From Campylobacter suis (GTDB lineage Bacteria > Campylobacterota > Campylobacteria > Campylobacterales > Campylobacteraceae): a stretch of DNA of 64,000 nt. Both the position numbers and the translations under genes were made by a program. Shown one piece after another: positions 43,882 through 53,485 of the stretch; position 1 is the stretch's first letter; each line of letters starts with the position of its first letter. The stretch lies in the NCBI RefSeq assembly GCF_905120475.1, contig NZ_CAJHOE010000001.1, positions 124,001-188,000 on the forward strand. Direction: 5' to 3'. The notes under the pieces were generated by a model, which did no database searches, was not told the origin of the DNA, and saw only the letters and a list, made by a program, of their open reading frames with translations.

Positions 43882-44871
43882 TTACTTTGTAAAATTTAAA
43901 ATCTCTTGTTCTATAACGCTATTTATTTTTGAGTCAGCAAAATTTATGGCTTGAAATATGGCATTTTTTATAGCTTTTGCGTTACTCTTGCCATGGCTAA
44001 TGATAACGCAGCCATTTACGCCCAGGAGTGGTGCACCGCCATACTCATCGTAGCTTATTTGCTTTTTGAGGGTTGAAAATACCTTTTTCATAAGTACTGA
44101 CCCAGCTATTGCAACAGGGGAGCGCTTAACCTCTTTTTTTATGATCTTTGTGATAGCTTCTGCTACACCTTCGCTAGTTTTTAAAAGGATATTTCCTATA
44201 AAACCATCACAAATAACCACATCTACGCTTCCATCAAAAACCTGCCCACCCTCGGCATTTCCATTAAAGCTTTTTAGTTTTGAGATGAGTTCATAAGCCT
44301 CTTTGCTTACTTCATTTCCTTTGCTTTTTTCTTCGCCATTTGATAAAAGCCCTATCTTTGGGGCTTTGCGACCTAGAATTTCTTTTGCATATGCTTCGCC
44401 CATAATGGCAAACTGAAACAGATGTTCCGCCTTGCAATCAACATTTGCACCCACATCAAGCACAAGTGTGCTAGTACCATTTGAGTTTGGCATAAGTGTA
44501 GCTATGGCTGGACGAGCGATACCTTTTAATCTACCAAGCCTAAGTGTTGCAAGACTCATTGTTGCTCCGCTATGACCAGCTGAAACAACGGCATCGGCAT
44601 TTTTTTCTTTAACTAATTCAACCGCCTTATAGATAGTGCTTTCCTTGCGTTTTAGCGCATCGGTAGCACCATCACCCATCAAAACAACCTCTTTAGCCTC
44701 TATAAATTCGACATTTTTAAGTAAATTTTCTGGTATAAGGGGTTTGATAGCATTGCTATCGCCTACGAGTAGAGCTGTAAATTTTCTCTCTTTTAGCGCC
44801 TCTATGACGCCAGTTACAATAGGCTCGGGACCAAAGTCCCCACCCATAGCATCAATAGCAATGCGAACCAT
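43882..44871 (-). CDS. plsX: Phosphate acyltransferase PlsX
   Basis: PlsX makes acyl-phosphate from acyl-ACP, the first step of the PlsX/PlsY route to phosphatidic acid. The 329-residue protein opens with [14 protein letters not shown] and has [27 protein letters not shown] and the late [17 protein letters not shown] and [10 protein letters not shown]. It starts one base after the rpmF stop codon and continues directly into fabH, linking membrane lipid synthesis with fatty acid initiation. Confidence 0.96.
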   Translation of the reverse strand: MVRIAIDAMGGDFGPEPIVTGVIEALKERKFTALLVGDSNAIKPLIPENLLKNVEFIEAKEVVLMGDGATDALKRKESTIYKAVELVKEKNADAVVSAGHSGATMSLATLRLGRLKGIARPAIATLMPNSNGTSTLVLDVGANVDCKAEHLFQFAIMGEAYAKEILGRKAPKIGLLSNGEEKSKGNEVSKEAYELISKLKSFNGNAEGGQVFDGSVDVVICDGFIGNILLKTSEGVAEAITKIIKKEVKRSPVAIAGSVLMKKVFSTLKKQISYDEYGGAPLLGVNGCVIISHGKSNAKAIKNAIFQAINFADSKINSVIEQEILNFTK

Positions 44872-44872
44872 A

Positions 44873-45019
44873 TTAATATTCGCCAGTTGTTTTGTTAATA
44901 CGGTGTGGCATTTTCCACGATCCGTCTTTGTCTTTAACAGGCACAGGAAGTGTTACTTTATAGTGTGTTCTGCGTTTTGCTGCACGCGTGTGGCTCACTC
45001 TTCGCTTTGGTACTGCCAT
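44873..45019 (-). CDS. rpmF: 50S ribosomal protein L32
   Basis: A 48-residue ribosomal protein read directly from the minus strand. It begins [20 protein letters not shown], the L32 signature, and ends NKTTGEY. It has no four-Cys zinc ribbon, as in other campylobacters. GGAGATC precedes the ATG. It sits between the DUF177 gene and plsX, the conserved yceD-rpmF-plsX-fabH arrangement. Confidence 0.96.
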   Translation of the reverse strand: MAVPKRRVSHTRAAKRRTHYKVTLPVPVKDKDGSWKMPHRINKTTGEY

Positions 45020-45031
45020 TTTGATCTCCTT

Positions 45032-45388
45032 TTATAAATTTTTACAATTTTCACAATAAAAATAATCGCTCTTATAAGCCTCAACTTCGCTTATAAAAAC
45101 TTCATCTAAATCTATTTCACCACTAAAAAACTCGACCACATCACTAAATTCATTATCTACATCTTTGTAAATACCATCGCTTAGTAGCAAGTCTACATCT
45201 TGGTTTATAAAAAGTGAAATTTCAACTCCGCATCTATCACAAAAGTGTGGAGTAGAGCCTGAAATTTTACCTTGACATTTTACAATCTTTTGGTTTTGAC
45301 TAACCAAAAAACCACTAAAATTTAAGCCATCTTTCAAAAGTTCAAAGTTACTAGGCTGTTTTGTGACTTTGTTAAAAGAAAGCTTCAA
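45032..45388 (-). CDS. DUF177 (YceD) family protein
   Basis: A 118-residue member of the YceD/DUF177 family, linked in other bacteria to 23S rRNA accumulation. It has a CxxC-type pair near residue 50 (CDRCGVE), an acidic middle (DEVFISEVEAY) and a terminal CENCKNL pair. The position directly upstream of rpmF is the family's classic context and strengthens the call. Molecular function is not established. Confidence 0.85.
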   Translation of the reverse strand: MKLSFNKVTKQPSNFELLKDGLNFSGFLVSQNQKIVKCQGKISGSTPHFCDRCGVEISLFINQDVDLLLSDGIYKDVDNEFSDVVEFFSGEIDLDEVFISEVEAYKSDYFYCENCKNL

Positions 45389-45402
45389 AATTTTAGCCTA
45401 AA

Positions 45403-45816
45403 TTAGCAAATTTCTCTTGTAGCAAAGAAAAATGCTATCTCGTTTTTAGCATTTTCAAGGCTATCACTGCCATGCACTGCATTGGCGTCAATGCTATCAG
45501 CAAAATCTGCTCTGATAGTTCCAGGAGCAGCCTCTTTTGGGTTGGTTGCACCCATAAGGTCACGATTTTTAGCAACTGCATTTTCGCCTTCAAGAACCAT
45601 AACCACAACTGGTCCGCTAACCATAAAATCAACTAAATCATTAAAAAATGGTCTTTCGCTATGAACTGCATAAAAAGCCTTTGCATCGCATTTGCTTAGC
45701 CTAACTTTTTTCATCGCAGCAACTCTAAGTCTGTTACTCTCAAATCTATCGACAATCTTACCGATAACGCCCTTTTTAACAGCATCTGGCTTAATAATAG
45801 AAAGTGTTTGTTGCAT
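45403..45816 (-). CDS. ndk: Nucleoside diphosphate kinase
   Basis: Ndk transfers gamma-phosphate among nucleoside di- and triphosphates. The 137-residue protein begins [21 protein letters not shown] and contains [33 protein letters not shown] and the catalytic His of [21 protein letters not shown] precedes the ATG. It follows fdxA after a terminator and leads into the DUF177-rpmF-plsX-fabH run. Confidence 0.96.
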   Translation of the reverse strand: MQQTLSIIKPDAVKKGVIGKIVDRFESNRLRVAAMKKVRLSKCDAKAFYAVHSERPFFNDLVDFMVSGPVVVMVLEGENAVAKNRDLMGATNPKEAAPGTIRADFADSIDANAVHGSDSLENAKNEIAFFFATREIC

Positions 45817-45869
45817 AGTTTTTTCCTTAATTGCTCAATCTTTTAAAAGTTGGCAATTATATCAAAAAA

Positions 45870-45910
45870 AATTAAAAAATCAAAATTTGGGCTGGATTTA
45901 GCCCAAATTT
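45870..45910 (-). terminator. Rho-independent terminator of fdxA
   Basis: AAATTTGGGCT and AGCCCAAATTT form a perfect 11-bp stem with a 6-nt loop, 5 bases after the fdxA stop. Long T-rich runs follow on the minus strand. Confidence 0.88.
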
Positions 45911-45915
45911 AGGGC

Positions 45916-46200
45916 TTAGCTAATAACTGCCGTTGAGCCATTTCTTAGTTCTGCACCGATTTCTGTACGAGACGGCTGACCCTCGTATGGAGCATCCCAT
46001 ACTATACAGCCATCAGTTGGACAGGCTGAAGCACAGGCTGGTTCGTTGTTATGACCTACGCACTCAACGCATTTATCTGCATAAACATAGTATGCGTCTG
46101 CGCCAGTTGGGTTATCGCTATCATCTACAATAGCTGAAACTGGGCACTCATCAATGCACGAGCCACAGCTTATGCAAATATCTGTTATTTTTACTGACAT
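45916..46200 (-). CDS. fdxA: Ferredoxin, 2[4Fe-4S] type
   Basis: A 94-residue ferredoxin with two cluster motifs: CISCGSCIDECP (residues 9-20) and CVEC...CASACPTDGC with an insert between the second and third cysteines. The insert and the ~25-residue C-terminal tail resemble the Alvin/Yfh type rather than the clostridial type. It could carry electrons for NifJ or other Fe-S enzymes. The fdxA-ndk-DUF177-rpmF-plsX-fabH order matches, as I recall, C. jejuni Cj0333c-Cj0328c. AGGAGAA precedes the ATG. Confidence 0.92.
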   Translation of the reverse strand: MSVKITDICISCGSCIDECPVSAIVDDSDNPTGADAYYVYADKCVECVGHNNEPACASACPTDGCIVWDAPYEGQPSRTEIGAELRNGSTAVIS

Positions 46201-46339
46201 ATTTTCTCCTTGCTAATTTTTGTCTGGTTAGAATATCAAAATAAGCCTAAAAATGATATAAATCAATTTATTTAATTAATAAAATTTTTACCGCTTTTTA
46301 GCTATGATATTTGGTTAAATTTTTAAAAAAGAAGCCAAA

Positions 46340-49180
46340 ATGAACGACACCATAAAAATCACCGGCGCACGCGAGCATAACCTAAAAAATATCAACCTAC
46401 AAATCCCAAAAAACAAGCTCGTAGTCTTTACTGGACTTAGCGGAAGTGGCAAGAGCACGCTAGCTTTTGACACGCTATATGCCGAGGGGCAAAGGCGCTA
46501 TATGGAGAGCCTTAGTAGCTACGCAAGGCAGTTTTTAGACCGAGTTGGCAAGCCAGATGTCGATAAGATAGATGGTCTTACGCCAGCTATCGCCATAGAT
46601 CAAAAAACTACATCTAAAAACCCGCGCTCAACGGTAGGCACTATCACTGAAATTTATGACTATCTAAGGCTACTTTACGCACGCGTTGGCACTCAGCACT
46701 GCCATAAGTGTGGCAAACCCATCTCAAAAATGAGCGCGCAAGATATCATAAATGAAATTTCAAAGCTCCCAGATGAGGCAAAGCTCGTGCTTTACGCACC
46801 GCTCGTTCGTGAGAAAAAGGGCACCTGGGCGGATCTGATAGAAAATTTACGCCAAAAAGGCTATGTCAGAGCTCAAATCGATGGCGTGATGGTGCGACTT
46901 GACGAGGAGATAGAGCTAGCAAAAACCAAAAAACACACGATAAAAGTAGTCATCGATAGACTTGTTGTAAATGCCGATAACAAGGCACGCCTAGCCCAAG
47001 ATGTGGAAAAAGCACTAAAAGAGAGCTACGGTGAGGTAGAGGTTGAAATTTTAAACGCTGATGAGCTTGGAGTGGCTGAGAAATTTATACATTACAGCGA
47101 GCATTTGGCGTGCTTTGACTGCAAAATTTCATTCACTCCGCTTGAGCCACTCACTTTTAGCTTTAACTCCCCGAAAGGCGCATGCGAGAGCTGTGATGGG
47201 CTTGGCATTCGTTATAGTCTTGATGTAAGCAAGGTTATAGATGATGAAAAAAGCATAGAAAATGGCGCCGTAAAGCTACTTTATGGCTACAATATGAGCT
47301 ATTATTATAAATTTATCCTTGCATTTTGCGAGCAAAACGGCATAGATATCAAAAAGCCATTTTACGAACTAGATGATGATGAAAGGCGCCTTGTGATGTA
47401 TGGCAATGTAAAGCCAGTCGCGTTTTTTTGGAAAAGGCACAAGCTTGAGCGTGTATTTGAGGGCGTGATAAAAATTTCTCACGGACTTTTAAAAGACTAC
47501 AAGGACTTTGATGAGTATATGACTGAGAAAAAATGCTCAGAGTGTGGCGGGCACCGTCTAAAACCGCAGTCCTTGGCAGTCAAAGTCGCAGGGCTTGGCA
47601 TAGGAGAAATTTTAGATATGAGTATCGAAAATGTCACGGCATTTTTTAGTGAGGCTGAAAATTTTGCCTATTTAAGCGAGCAAGACAAGCTAATCGCTTC
47701 GCCTATCTTAAAAGAGATAAATGAGCGACTTTTCTTTTTATATGATGTGGGGCTTGGCTATCTCTCGCTGGGTCGTGACGCACGCACGATAAGCGGCGGA
47801 GAGGCTCAACGTATCCGTATCGCAAGCCAGATAGGAAGCGGGCTAAGCGGGGTCATGTATGTGCTAGATGAGCCCAGCATCGGACTTCATGAAAGAGATA
47901 CGCTAAAACTCATAAAAACATTGCAAAACCTGCAACAAAAGGGCAACTCCGTAATCGTAGTCGAGCACGATAAAAAGACGATAGAGCAAGCTGACTTTGT
48001 GGTAGATATCGGTCCTGGGGCTGGGAAATTTGGCGGGGAGATAGTATTTGCCGGAGATGTAAAGGGCTTACTAAAAAGCAAAACTCAAACGGCTCAGTAT
48101 ATAAATGGCAAAAAAAACATAAACTATCAGCAAAACAGAGCCCAAGAAAAATGGCTAGAAATCTCAAATGTAAATATCAATAACATAAAAAATTTAAGCG
48201 TGAAATTTCCTCTTAGAAATTTAGTCGGCATTACGGGCGTTTCAGGCTCTGGCAAAAGCTCGCTCGTGCTTCAAACACTCTTGCCAGAAGCACAAGAAGC
48301 CCTAAATAGAGCCAAAAAAGTAAAAAAAGTAGCCGGTGTAAATTTAGCCGGACTTGAAAATCTTGATAAGGTTATCTATCTTGATCAAAGCCCGATAGGT
48401 CGCACCCCGCGCTCAAATCCAGCCACTTATACAGGCGTGATGGATGAGATAAGAAATTTATTTGCGCAAACCAAAGAAGCAAAGCTAAGAGGCTATAAAA
48501 TCGGGCGATTTAGCTTCAATGTCAAAGGCGGGCGGTGCGAGAAGTGCCAAGGAGAGGGCGAGATAAAGATAGAAATGCACTTTTTGCCCGATGTCATGGT
48601 CGTCTGTGACGCTTGTCATGGCTCAAGATACAACGAACAAACGCTTGAAATTTTATACAAAGGCAAGTCAATCGCCGATGTGCTAAATATGAGTATCGAT
48701 GAAGCGGTGGAGTTTTTTAAAGCTGTGCCAAAGATAAATCAAAAGCTCACGACCCTGCAAGATGTGGGGCTAGGATATGTGACACTTGGGCAAAACGCCA
48801 CGACGCTAAGTGGCGGGGAGGCACAGCGCGTGAAGCTTGCCAAGGAGCTAAGCAGAAGCGACACGGGAAATACGCTATATATCCTCGATGAGCCGACCAC
48901 TGGTCTACATTTTGCCGATGTGGATAGGCTAACGCGCGTGCTTCATCATCTAGTCGAGCTTGGCAACTCGGTCTTTGTGATAGAACATAACCTTGATGTT
49001 ATCAAAAACTGCGACTATATCATCGACATGGGGCCTGAGGGCGGAGCTGGTGGCGGGCTAGTGATCGCGCAAGGCTCGGTTAAAGATGTAGCTAAAAATC
49101 ACAAAAAAACAGGCAGTTATACGGGGAAATTTTTAGCTGAGGAGCTTGTGGATAGCAAATTAAAAAAGGAGAGAAAGTGA
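46340..49180 (+). CDS. uvrA: Excinuclease ABC subunit A
   Basis: UvrA is the damage-recognition ATPase of nucleotide excision repair. The 946-residue protein has two ABC modules: Walker [17 protein letters not shown] near residue 33 and [15 protein letters not shown] near 640; signatures [13 protein letters not shown] and [13 protein letters not shown]; and Walker B regions [11 protein letters not shown] and [11 protein letters not shown]. Zinc modules include CHKCGKPI and [12 protein letters not shown]...CDAC. The length is full. Its stop overlaps the next gene by four bases (GTGA), so an R-M system is translationally coupled behind it, which is unusual. Confidence 0.97.
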   Translation: MNDTIKITGAREHNLKNINLQIPKNKLVVFTGLSGSGKSTLAFDTLYAEGQRRYMESLSSYARQFLDRVGKPDVDKIDGLTPAIAIDQKTTSKNPRSTVGTITEIYDYLRLLYARVGTQHCHKCGKPISKMSAQDIINEISKLPDEAKLVLYAPLVREKKGTWADLIENLRQKGYVRAQIDGVMVRLDEEIELAKTKKHTIKVVIDRLVVNADNKARLAQDVEKALKESYGEVEVEILNADELGVAEKFIHYSEHLACFDCKISFTPLEPLTFSFNSPKGACESCDGLGIRYSLDVSKVIDDEKSIENGAVKLLYGYNMSYYYKFILAFCEQNGIDIKKPFYELDDDERRLVMYGNVKPVAFFWKRHKLERVFEGVIKISHGLLKDYKDFDEYMTEKKCSECGGHRLKPQSLAVKVAGLGIGEILDMSIENVTAFFSEAENFAYLSEQDKLIASPILKEINERLFFLYDVGLGYLSLGRDARTISGGEAQRIRIASQIGSGLSGVMYVLDEPSIGLHERDTLKLIKTLQNLQQKGNSVIVVEHDKKTIEQADFVVDIGPGAGKFGGEIVFAGDVKGLLKSKTQTAQYINGKKNINYQQNRAQEKWLEISNVNINNIKNLSVKFPLRNLVGITGVSGSGKSSLVLQTLLPEAQEALNRAKKVKKVAGVNLAGLENLDKVIYLDQSPIGRTPRSNPATYTGVMDEIRNLFAQTKEAKLRGYKIGRFSFNVKGGRCEKCQGEGEIKIEMHFLPDVMVVCDACHGSRYNEQTLEILYKGKSIADVLNMSIDEAVEFFKAVPKINQKLTTLQDVGLGYVTLGQNATTLSGGEAQRVKLAKELSRSDTGNTLYILDEPTTGLHFADVDRLTRVLHHLVELGNSVFVIEHNLDVIKNCDYIIDMGPEGGAGGGLVIAQGSVKDVAKNHKKTGSYTGKFLAEELVDSKLKKERK

Positions 49181-49875
49181 AAAAGGTAAAATTGCTTGAA
49201 AATTTTAAAATTTTTATAAAAAATGAGCCAAATGCGATAAATAAATTAAATGATTTTTTTAGTGCTGAAAAAGAAAAATATTATAACGAAAATACTCGTG
49301 ATTTAGAAAATGCAGGCATCAGCCACGATGAAGCGGTTATAAAAACTCGTCAAAGTTGGGTTACGGCAATAGGTGGCACACTTGAAGAGATTGTAATTTT
49401 GTATTTGCAAAAATTTTGCGATGAAAATAGTCTTAAAATAACAAATGATAAAATTTTAAAAAGAGCCAATCTGAATGTAGAGCTTGATGAAGTAAAGCGT
49501 AAAATTCTTGTTCATTTTGGTGAATATAGCGTTTTACCAGATGGTGACATTATTATCTATAAATTTCAAAAAGAGATTAAAATTTTAGCTATTTTGTCTG
49601 TTAAAAATTCATTTCGTGAGCGCTATACAGAAACGCCTTACTGGAAGCTAAAGCTTAGTCAAAACCCAAATACAAATCATATCAAAATATATATGCTTAC
49701 CCCTGATAACGATGATGAAATAAGCTTTGTAAATTCATCTCGTGGTATAAGAAAGGCGAGAGTAGTAATGGAGTATGAACTTGATGGAATTTTTCTTGCA
49801 AAAGATGATTTTGATGAGAGCGATAAGGTTCGAAATATAGCTGAAATTTTTAGTGTTTTAAAGAGTATTCTATGA
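49177..49875 (+). CDS. Probable type II restriction endonuclease
   Basis: A 232-residue protein not recognised with certainty. It contains a plausible PD-(D/E)XK nuclease core: Pro121-Asp122-Gly-Asp124 (LPDGDIIIY) followed by [10 protein letters not shown] with Lys143 and a basic FRERY. The segment [16 protein letters not shown] resembles restriction enzymes of the BsaWI-like group, from memory and with low certainty. It is encoded next to a DNA methyltransferase with a four-base overlap, the expected partner. The start is GTG behind AAGGAGA. Its codons look more AT-rich than uvrA, hinting at acquisition. Cleavage site unknown. Confidence 0.7.
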   Translation: MKKVKLLENFKIFIKNEPNAINKLNDFFSAEKEKYYNENTRDLENAGISHDEAVIKTRQSWVTAIGGTLEEIVILYLQKFCDENSLKITNDKILKRANLNVELDEVKRKILVHFGEYSVLPDGDIIIYKFQKEIKILAILSVKNSFRERYTETPYWKLKLSQNPNTNHIKIYMLTPDNDDEISFVNSSRGIRKARVVMEYELDGIFLAKDDFDESDKVRNIAEIFSVLKSIL

Positions 49876-50633
49876 GTTTTTACTTTAGCGATGATAATGT
49901 TTTTTTAAAGCAAGGCGATGCTACTGAAAAGTCGAATTTTAAGTCAAGTTTTTGTGATTTAATTGTAACTTCACCGCCTTATAATCTTGATATAGAATAT
50001 GGCTCAAACAATGATAACTTGGACTACAGCGAGTATTTATTGTGGAGCAAAAAGTGGCTAAAAAATGCTTATTTTTGGTTAAAACCAAGCGGTAGATTAT
50101 GCTTAAACATTCCGCTCGATAAAAATCGTGGTGGGCAGCAATCAATCGGTGCTGATTTTACGAATTTAGCTAAAAATATTGGCTTTAAATATCACTCAAC
50201 TATTGTTTGGAATGAGGGAAATATATCTCGTAGGACAGCGTGGGGGTCGTGGCTTTCGGCTTCTGCTCCGTATGTAATAGCACCCGTTGAGCTTATTTTG
50301 GTCTTTTATAAAGATGAATGGAAAAAGAAAAATAGAGGACAAAGCGATATACTCAAAGATGAATTTATGGCTTGGACAAATGGACTTTGGAGTTTTAACG
50401 GCGAGAGTAAAAAACGCATAGGGCATCCCGCTCCATTTCCAAGAGAACTTCCTAAAAGGTGTATTAAGCTTTTTAGTTTTGTTGGTGATGTTGTGCTTGA
50501 CCCATTTTCTGGAAGCGGCACGACTATATTGGAAGCTCAAAATTTAGGGCGTATAGCTTATGGATTAGAGCTTGATGAGAATTATTGTGAATTATCAAAA
50601 AAGAGAATTTTAAGCGATAAGAGGCTTTTTTAA
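49872..50633 (+). CDS. Type II DNA methyltransferase, beta class (N4-cytosine or N6-adenine)
   Basis: A 253-residue S-adenosylmethionine-dependent methyltransferase. The catalytic motif IV TSPPYN lies at residues 33-38, and motif [10 protein letters not shown] at 210-218, so the motif order (IV before I) is that of the beta class. The SPPY form is common in N4-cytosine enzymes but does not exclude N6-adenine. The size is small but complete. It overlaps the putative endonuclease by four bases (ATGA) and the glycosylase gene by one (TAATG), forming one translationally coupled unit. The recognition sequence cannot be read from the protein. Confidence 0.9.
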   Translation: MSFYFSDDNVFLKQGDATEKSNFKSSFCDLIVTSPPYNLDIEYGSNNDNLDYSEYLLWSKKWLKNAYFWLKPSGRLCLNIPLDKNRGGQQSIGADFTNLAKNIGFKYHSTIVWNEGNISRRTAWGSWLSASAPYVIAPVELILVFYKDEWKKKNRGQSDILKDEFMAWTNGLWSFNGESKKRIGHPAPFPRELPKRCIKLFSFVGDVVLDPFSGSGTTILEAQNLGRIAYGLELDENYCELSKKRILSDKRLF

Positions 50634-51085
50634 TGCGTCTGTGGTCGGTTGATTTTGCTTATTTGGATGCTAAGGGTTTGGTGGCACTTTGGCGTGAGAC
50701 TTTGCTTGCAAAGCATGTGATTTTAGGACTTACAAAAGGATATAAAAATCATCCGCAGCTTGATAGATTTTACGCTCACGAAAAGCCAATTTTAGCCATA
50801 GACGCGTATTTATATCAAATTTGGCTAGAAGCCACAAAGCGAGGGTATAAGTTTGATCTTTTAAAGATAGGCGATGAAAACTATCTAAAAAGTCTTGCAA
50901 GTGTAGGTAAAATAGCAGTCACAAGCGGGCAAATTTGCTATGAGTTTGAGTTTTTACAAACAAAGCTAAAAACGCGCGATGAGCTAAAATTTAAACAAAA
51001 TAAAAGTATAAAACAGCCAAGGGCGATGAGTCTTTTTGAAATAAGACAGGGCGACATAGAGCCGTGGGAGAAGGTTAAAATTTAA
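50633..51085 (+). CDS. Pyrimidine dimer DNA glycosylase/AP lyase (T4 endonuclease V-like)
   Basis: A 150-residue relative of phage T4 DenV (Pyr_excise family), which flips out and cleaves UV-induced cyclobutane dimers using the alpha-amine of its N-terminal residue and a catalytic Glu. Here the N-terminus reads [22 protein letters not shown], with Glu22 in the expected place, followed by GLTKGYKNHPQLDRF. Its position after an R-M pair and uvrA groups two UV repair pathways. The family is scattered among bacteria and phages, so horizontal origin is plausible. Confidence 0.85.
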   Translation: MRLWSVDFAYLDAKGLVALWRETLLAKHVILGLTKGYKNHPQLDRFYAHEKPILAIDAYLYQIWLEATKRGYKFDLLKIGDENYLKSLASVGKIAVTSGQICYEFEFLQTKLKTRDELKFKQNKSIKQPRAMSLFEIRQGDIEPWEKVKI

Positions 51086-51088
51086 ATC

Positions 51089-51111
51089 AGTGAGCGCAAT
51101 ATAGGCTCACT
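51089..51111. terminator. Hairpin between the glycosylase gene and ttcA
   Basis: AGTGAGC and GCTCACT pair around a 9-nt loop that leads into the convergent ttcA stop codon. It could serve both strands, but no long U-tract follows. Confidence 0.55.
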
Positions 51112-51877
51112 CATCATCATTATAATCTTGAGTAGAATTTGCAAAAAAAGTATCTGAATGGATATTTCCAAAAGCAGACTTTAGACTAACGAAAAATTTT
51201 GGATTTTTAAGCTCAAGATCTACCAATATCGCCTTTGTATCGGCTCTAGCAAAAGGTTCTTTGCCTCCATACTGTTTTGCCGGACAAGCCTCTTCTTCAT
51301 TCATTATCGGAAGTTCATTTTTTTGTGCGAAATCCCTTATTTGGCGTTCTCTTGCAAGGATTAGCGGTCTGATTACTACAAGTCCGTTTTGGGCTGTGTA
51401 TTTAGGCGCTAGCGTCCTTAGGGCGCCGTTGTAAGTAAAGTTCATAAAAAAACTTTCAGCCGCATCATCTAAGTGGTGAGCGATGGCTATTTTGTTAAAG
51501 CCGTTTTCTAAAGCGTAGGTATAAAGATATCCGCGCCTCATTCTTGAGCAAAAGCTGCAAAATGTTGTATTTGTGCGAATTTTTTCTTGCCCAAATTCAA
51601 AAATTTTTGTTTCAATGACCTCGTAATCTATCTCATGTTCTTTAAAATGCTCTTTTATGGGTGCAAAATTTTCACCAATGCCATAACCTATAGTAACGGC
51701 TTTAAAGCTCCAATTTAATGGACTAACAGAGCAAAAATGCTTTAATGTATGAGCTAGACTCATGCTGTCTTTGCCACCACTAAGGGCTAGTAAAATTTTG
51801 TCATTTTCTTCAAACATTTTATATTTTGCATTTGTCTGCCCAACGATACGAAGGAGCTTTTTGCTAAGCTCGATCAT
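51107..51877 (-). CDS. ttcA: tRNA 2-thiocytidine synthetase TtcA
   Basis: TtcA thiolates cytidine 32 of certain tRNAs using ATP and an Fe-S cluster. The 256-residue PP-loop protein has the ATP motif LALSGGKDSMSL (about residues 29-40), the CSFCSRMRRGYLY cysteine pair, and AIAHHLDDAAESFFMN. It overlaps mtnN by four bases at the end of a fabD-mtnN-ttcA run. As I recall, the C. jejuni gene in this place (Cj0118) is of the same family. Confidence 0.88.
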   Translation of the reverse strand: MIELSKKLLRIVGQTNAKYKMFEENDKILLALSGGKDSMSLAHTLKHFCSVSPLNWSFKAVTIGYGIGENFAPIKEHFKEHEIDYEVIETKIFEFGQEKIRTNTTFCSFCSRMRRGYLYTYALENGFNKIAIAHHLDDAAESFFMNFTYNGALRTLAPKYTAQNGLVVIRPLILARERQIRDFAQKNELPIMNEEEACPAKQYGGKEPFARADTKAILVDLELKNPKFFVSLKSAFGNIHSDTFFANSTQDYNDDE

Positions 51878-52557
51878 AGTTTTTCAACCATGCCTAAAAC
51901 AAAATCTGCACTTACTTTTGCTGATGTGTGTAAAAATTCGTCAAAGTCAAACTCCGCTCCACCGCTAGCCTCATCACTAATGGCACGAAGCATAAAAAAT
52001 GGCACATTTAGCTGTGTGCAAACTTGAGCAACCGACGCCCCTTCCATCTCCACAGCATCGGCTTTAAATGTAGTTTTTATCCACTCTTTTTTATCTTTTT
52101 CACAGACAAATTGATCCCCAGTAGCTATAACGCCCCCGATAAGTTTTATGTTTTTATCGTTTGCCACATCTTGTGCGATCTTGTTTAGTTGCTTATCAGT
52201 TTTGCTAAAAATTTCAATACCAGGCACATATCCGTGAGGATGTCCAAAAGCCGTAATATCAAGATCATGCTGAACTAGACTTGTTGCATAGAGTATGTCG
52301 CCGATATGTAAATTTTCATTTAGAGAACCAGCAACTCCAGTAAAAAGTAGCTTCGTAGCGCCAAATTTTTGTACCAAGATACTAGCTGTAAGGGCTGAGT
52401 TTACTTTGCCTATCTTTGAATATGCGATAACAACATCTTTATCGGCAACTTTTGCAGTATAAAATTTATTTCCCGCAAACTCAGTTATCTCGTATTTTCC
52501 AATCATCTGAAGCAGGGGGGTTATCTCCTCTTGCATTGCGCCCAAGATAGCTATCAT
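51874..52557 (-). CDS. mtnN: 5'-methylthioadenosine/S-adenosylhomocysteine nucleosidase
   Basis: MtnN (Pfs) removes adenine from SAH and MTA. In campylobacters it also splits 6-amino-6-deoxyfutalosine in the futalosine menaquinone pathway. The 227-residue protein has IAILGAMQEEI, TGVAGSLNENLHIGD, IATGDQFV, AVEMEGASVAQV (catalytic Glu, purine site) and RAISDEASG with the catalytic Asp. It supplies S-ribosylhomocysteine to LuxS. Overlaps of four bases on both sides (fabD and ttcA) indicate translational coupling. Confidence 0.95.
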   Translation of the reverse strand: MIAILGAMQEEITPLLQMIGKYEITEFAGNKFYTAKVADKDVVIAYSKIGKVNSALTASILVQKFGATKLLFTGVAGSLNENLHIGDILYATSLVQHDLDITAFGHPHGYVPGIEIFSKTDKQLNKIAQDVANDKNIKLIGGVIATGDQFVCEKDKKEWIKTTFKADAVEMEGASVAQVCTQLNVPFFMLRAISDEASGGAEFDFDEFLHTSAKVSADFVLGMVEKL

Positions 52558-53477
52558 GCTTTATCCTTTATAAATTTTATTGCCTCTTCAAGGCTTGCCA
52601 TATCTGTAATGCTAAGCGTTGGAGTATCGGTTATTTTTTTATTTATACCTTTTAGGACATTAGCCCCAAATTCTATATAAAGCTTAGCTGGGTTTTGCAC
52701 TATGCTTTGTTTATAAAGCACTGGACTTGTTAGCTGAGCCTTTAAAAGCTCGAGAGCGCTTGATCTGTCTGTGTATGGCTTGGCTGTTGCATTTGATATA
52801 ACTGGCGTAAAATTTTGTGCTAAATGTCCTTCAAGCTCTTTGACTAGTCTTTGGCTAGCATTTTCTAAAATAGGGCAGTGGCTAGCGACTGACATATTTA
52901 ACAGCATGGCTCTTTTAGCACCAGCTTCTTTAAATTTACTTTCAAGCTCGGACAAATCAGCGCTTAAGCCAGCCACAACTACTTGTCCATCGCAGTTAAA
53001 ATTTGCTCCATAAGCTTGTTTTCCTTGTGCTTGAGCATTAGCGCAAATTTCATTTACGGCTTCATCACCAAGACCAAGAACTACCATCATACCAGCGCCT
53101 TTGCCATCGCAGTCTTGTTGCATAAATTTACCACGCAGATTTACTATTTTTAGTGCCGAAATAAAATCAAATGCACCACTTATAGCTAGAGCACTAAACT
53201 CACCAAGTGAGTGCCCAAGGCTAAAATCCGGAGTCAAATTTATCTGCTCACAAAATGCTTTATATGCCATGAGCGAGTTTAAAACAATGGCTGGCTGTGT
53301 AAATTCGCTTATAGATAGTTTATCATTTTCAGTAAAAAGCAGGGTAGCAAAGTCGATATTAAGCTCATTACTGGCACGATCTAAAAGCTCTTTTGCGCCT
53401 TTACTGTTATTATAAAAGTCCTGCCCCATGCCAAAGCTCTGTGAGCCTTGACCTGGGAATATAAATGCATATTTCAT
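52554..53477 (-). CDS. fabD: Malonyl-CoA:ACP transacylase
   Basis: FabD moves malonyl from CoA to acyl carrier protein. The 307-residue protein begins YAFIFPGQGSQSFGMG and carries the nucleophile motif SLGHSLGEFSALA (GHSLG) near residue 85, with the catalytic His in SVASHCPILE about 100 residues later. I chose ATG 53477 because the family N-terminus begins here; an upstream in-frame start (53510) lies in the end of slyD. It overlaps mtnN by four bases and starts eight bases after slyD. Confidence 0.95.
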   Translation of the reverse strand: MKYAFIFPGQGSQSFGMGQDFYNNSKGAKELLDRASNELNIDFATLLFTENDKLSISEFTQPAIVLNSLMAYKAFCEQINLTPDFSLGHSLGEFSALAISGAFDFISALKIVNLRGKFMQQDCDGKGAGMMVVLGLGDEAVNEICANAQAQGKQAYGANFNCDGQVVVAGLSADLSELESKFKEAGAKRAMLLNMSVASHCPILENASQRLVKELEGHLAQNFTPVISNATAKPYTDRSSALELLKAQLTSPVLYKQSIVQNPAKLYIEFGANVLKGINKKITDTPTLSITDMASLEEAIKFIKDKA

Positions 53478-53485
53478 TTGGTTTC

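Noticed and set aside
52510-52525. Run of six G in mtnN as a phase-variation tract
   Set aside because: Too short compared with the 8-12 G/C tracts that drive phase variation in Campylobacter, and the gene is a housekeeping enzyme. No longer poly-G or poly-C tract was seen anywhere.
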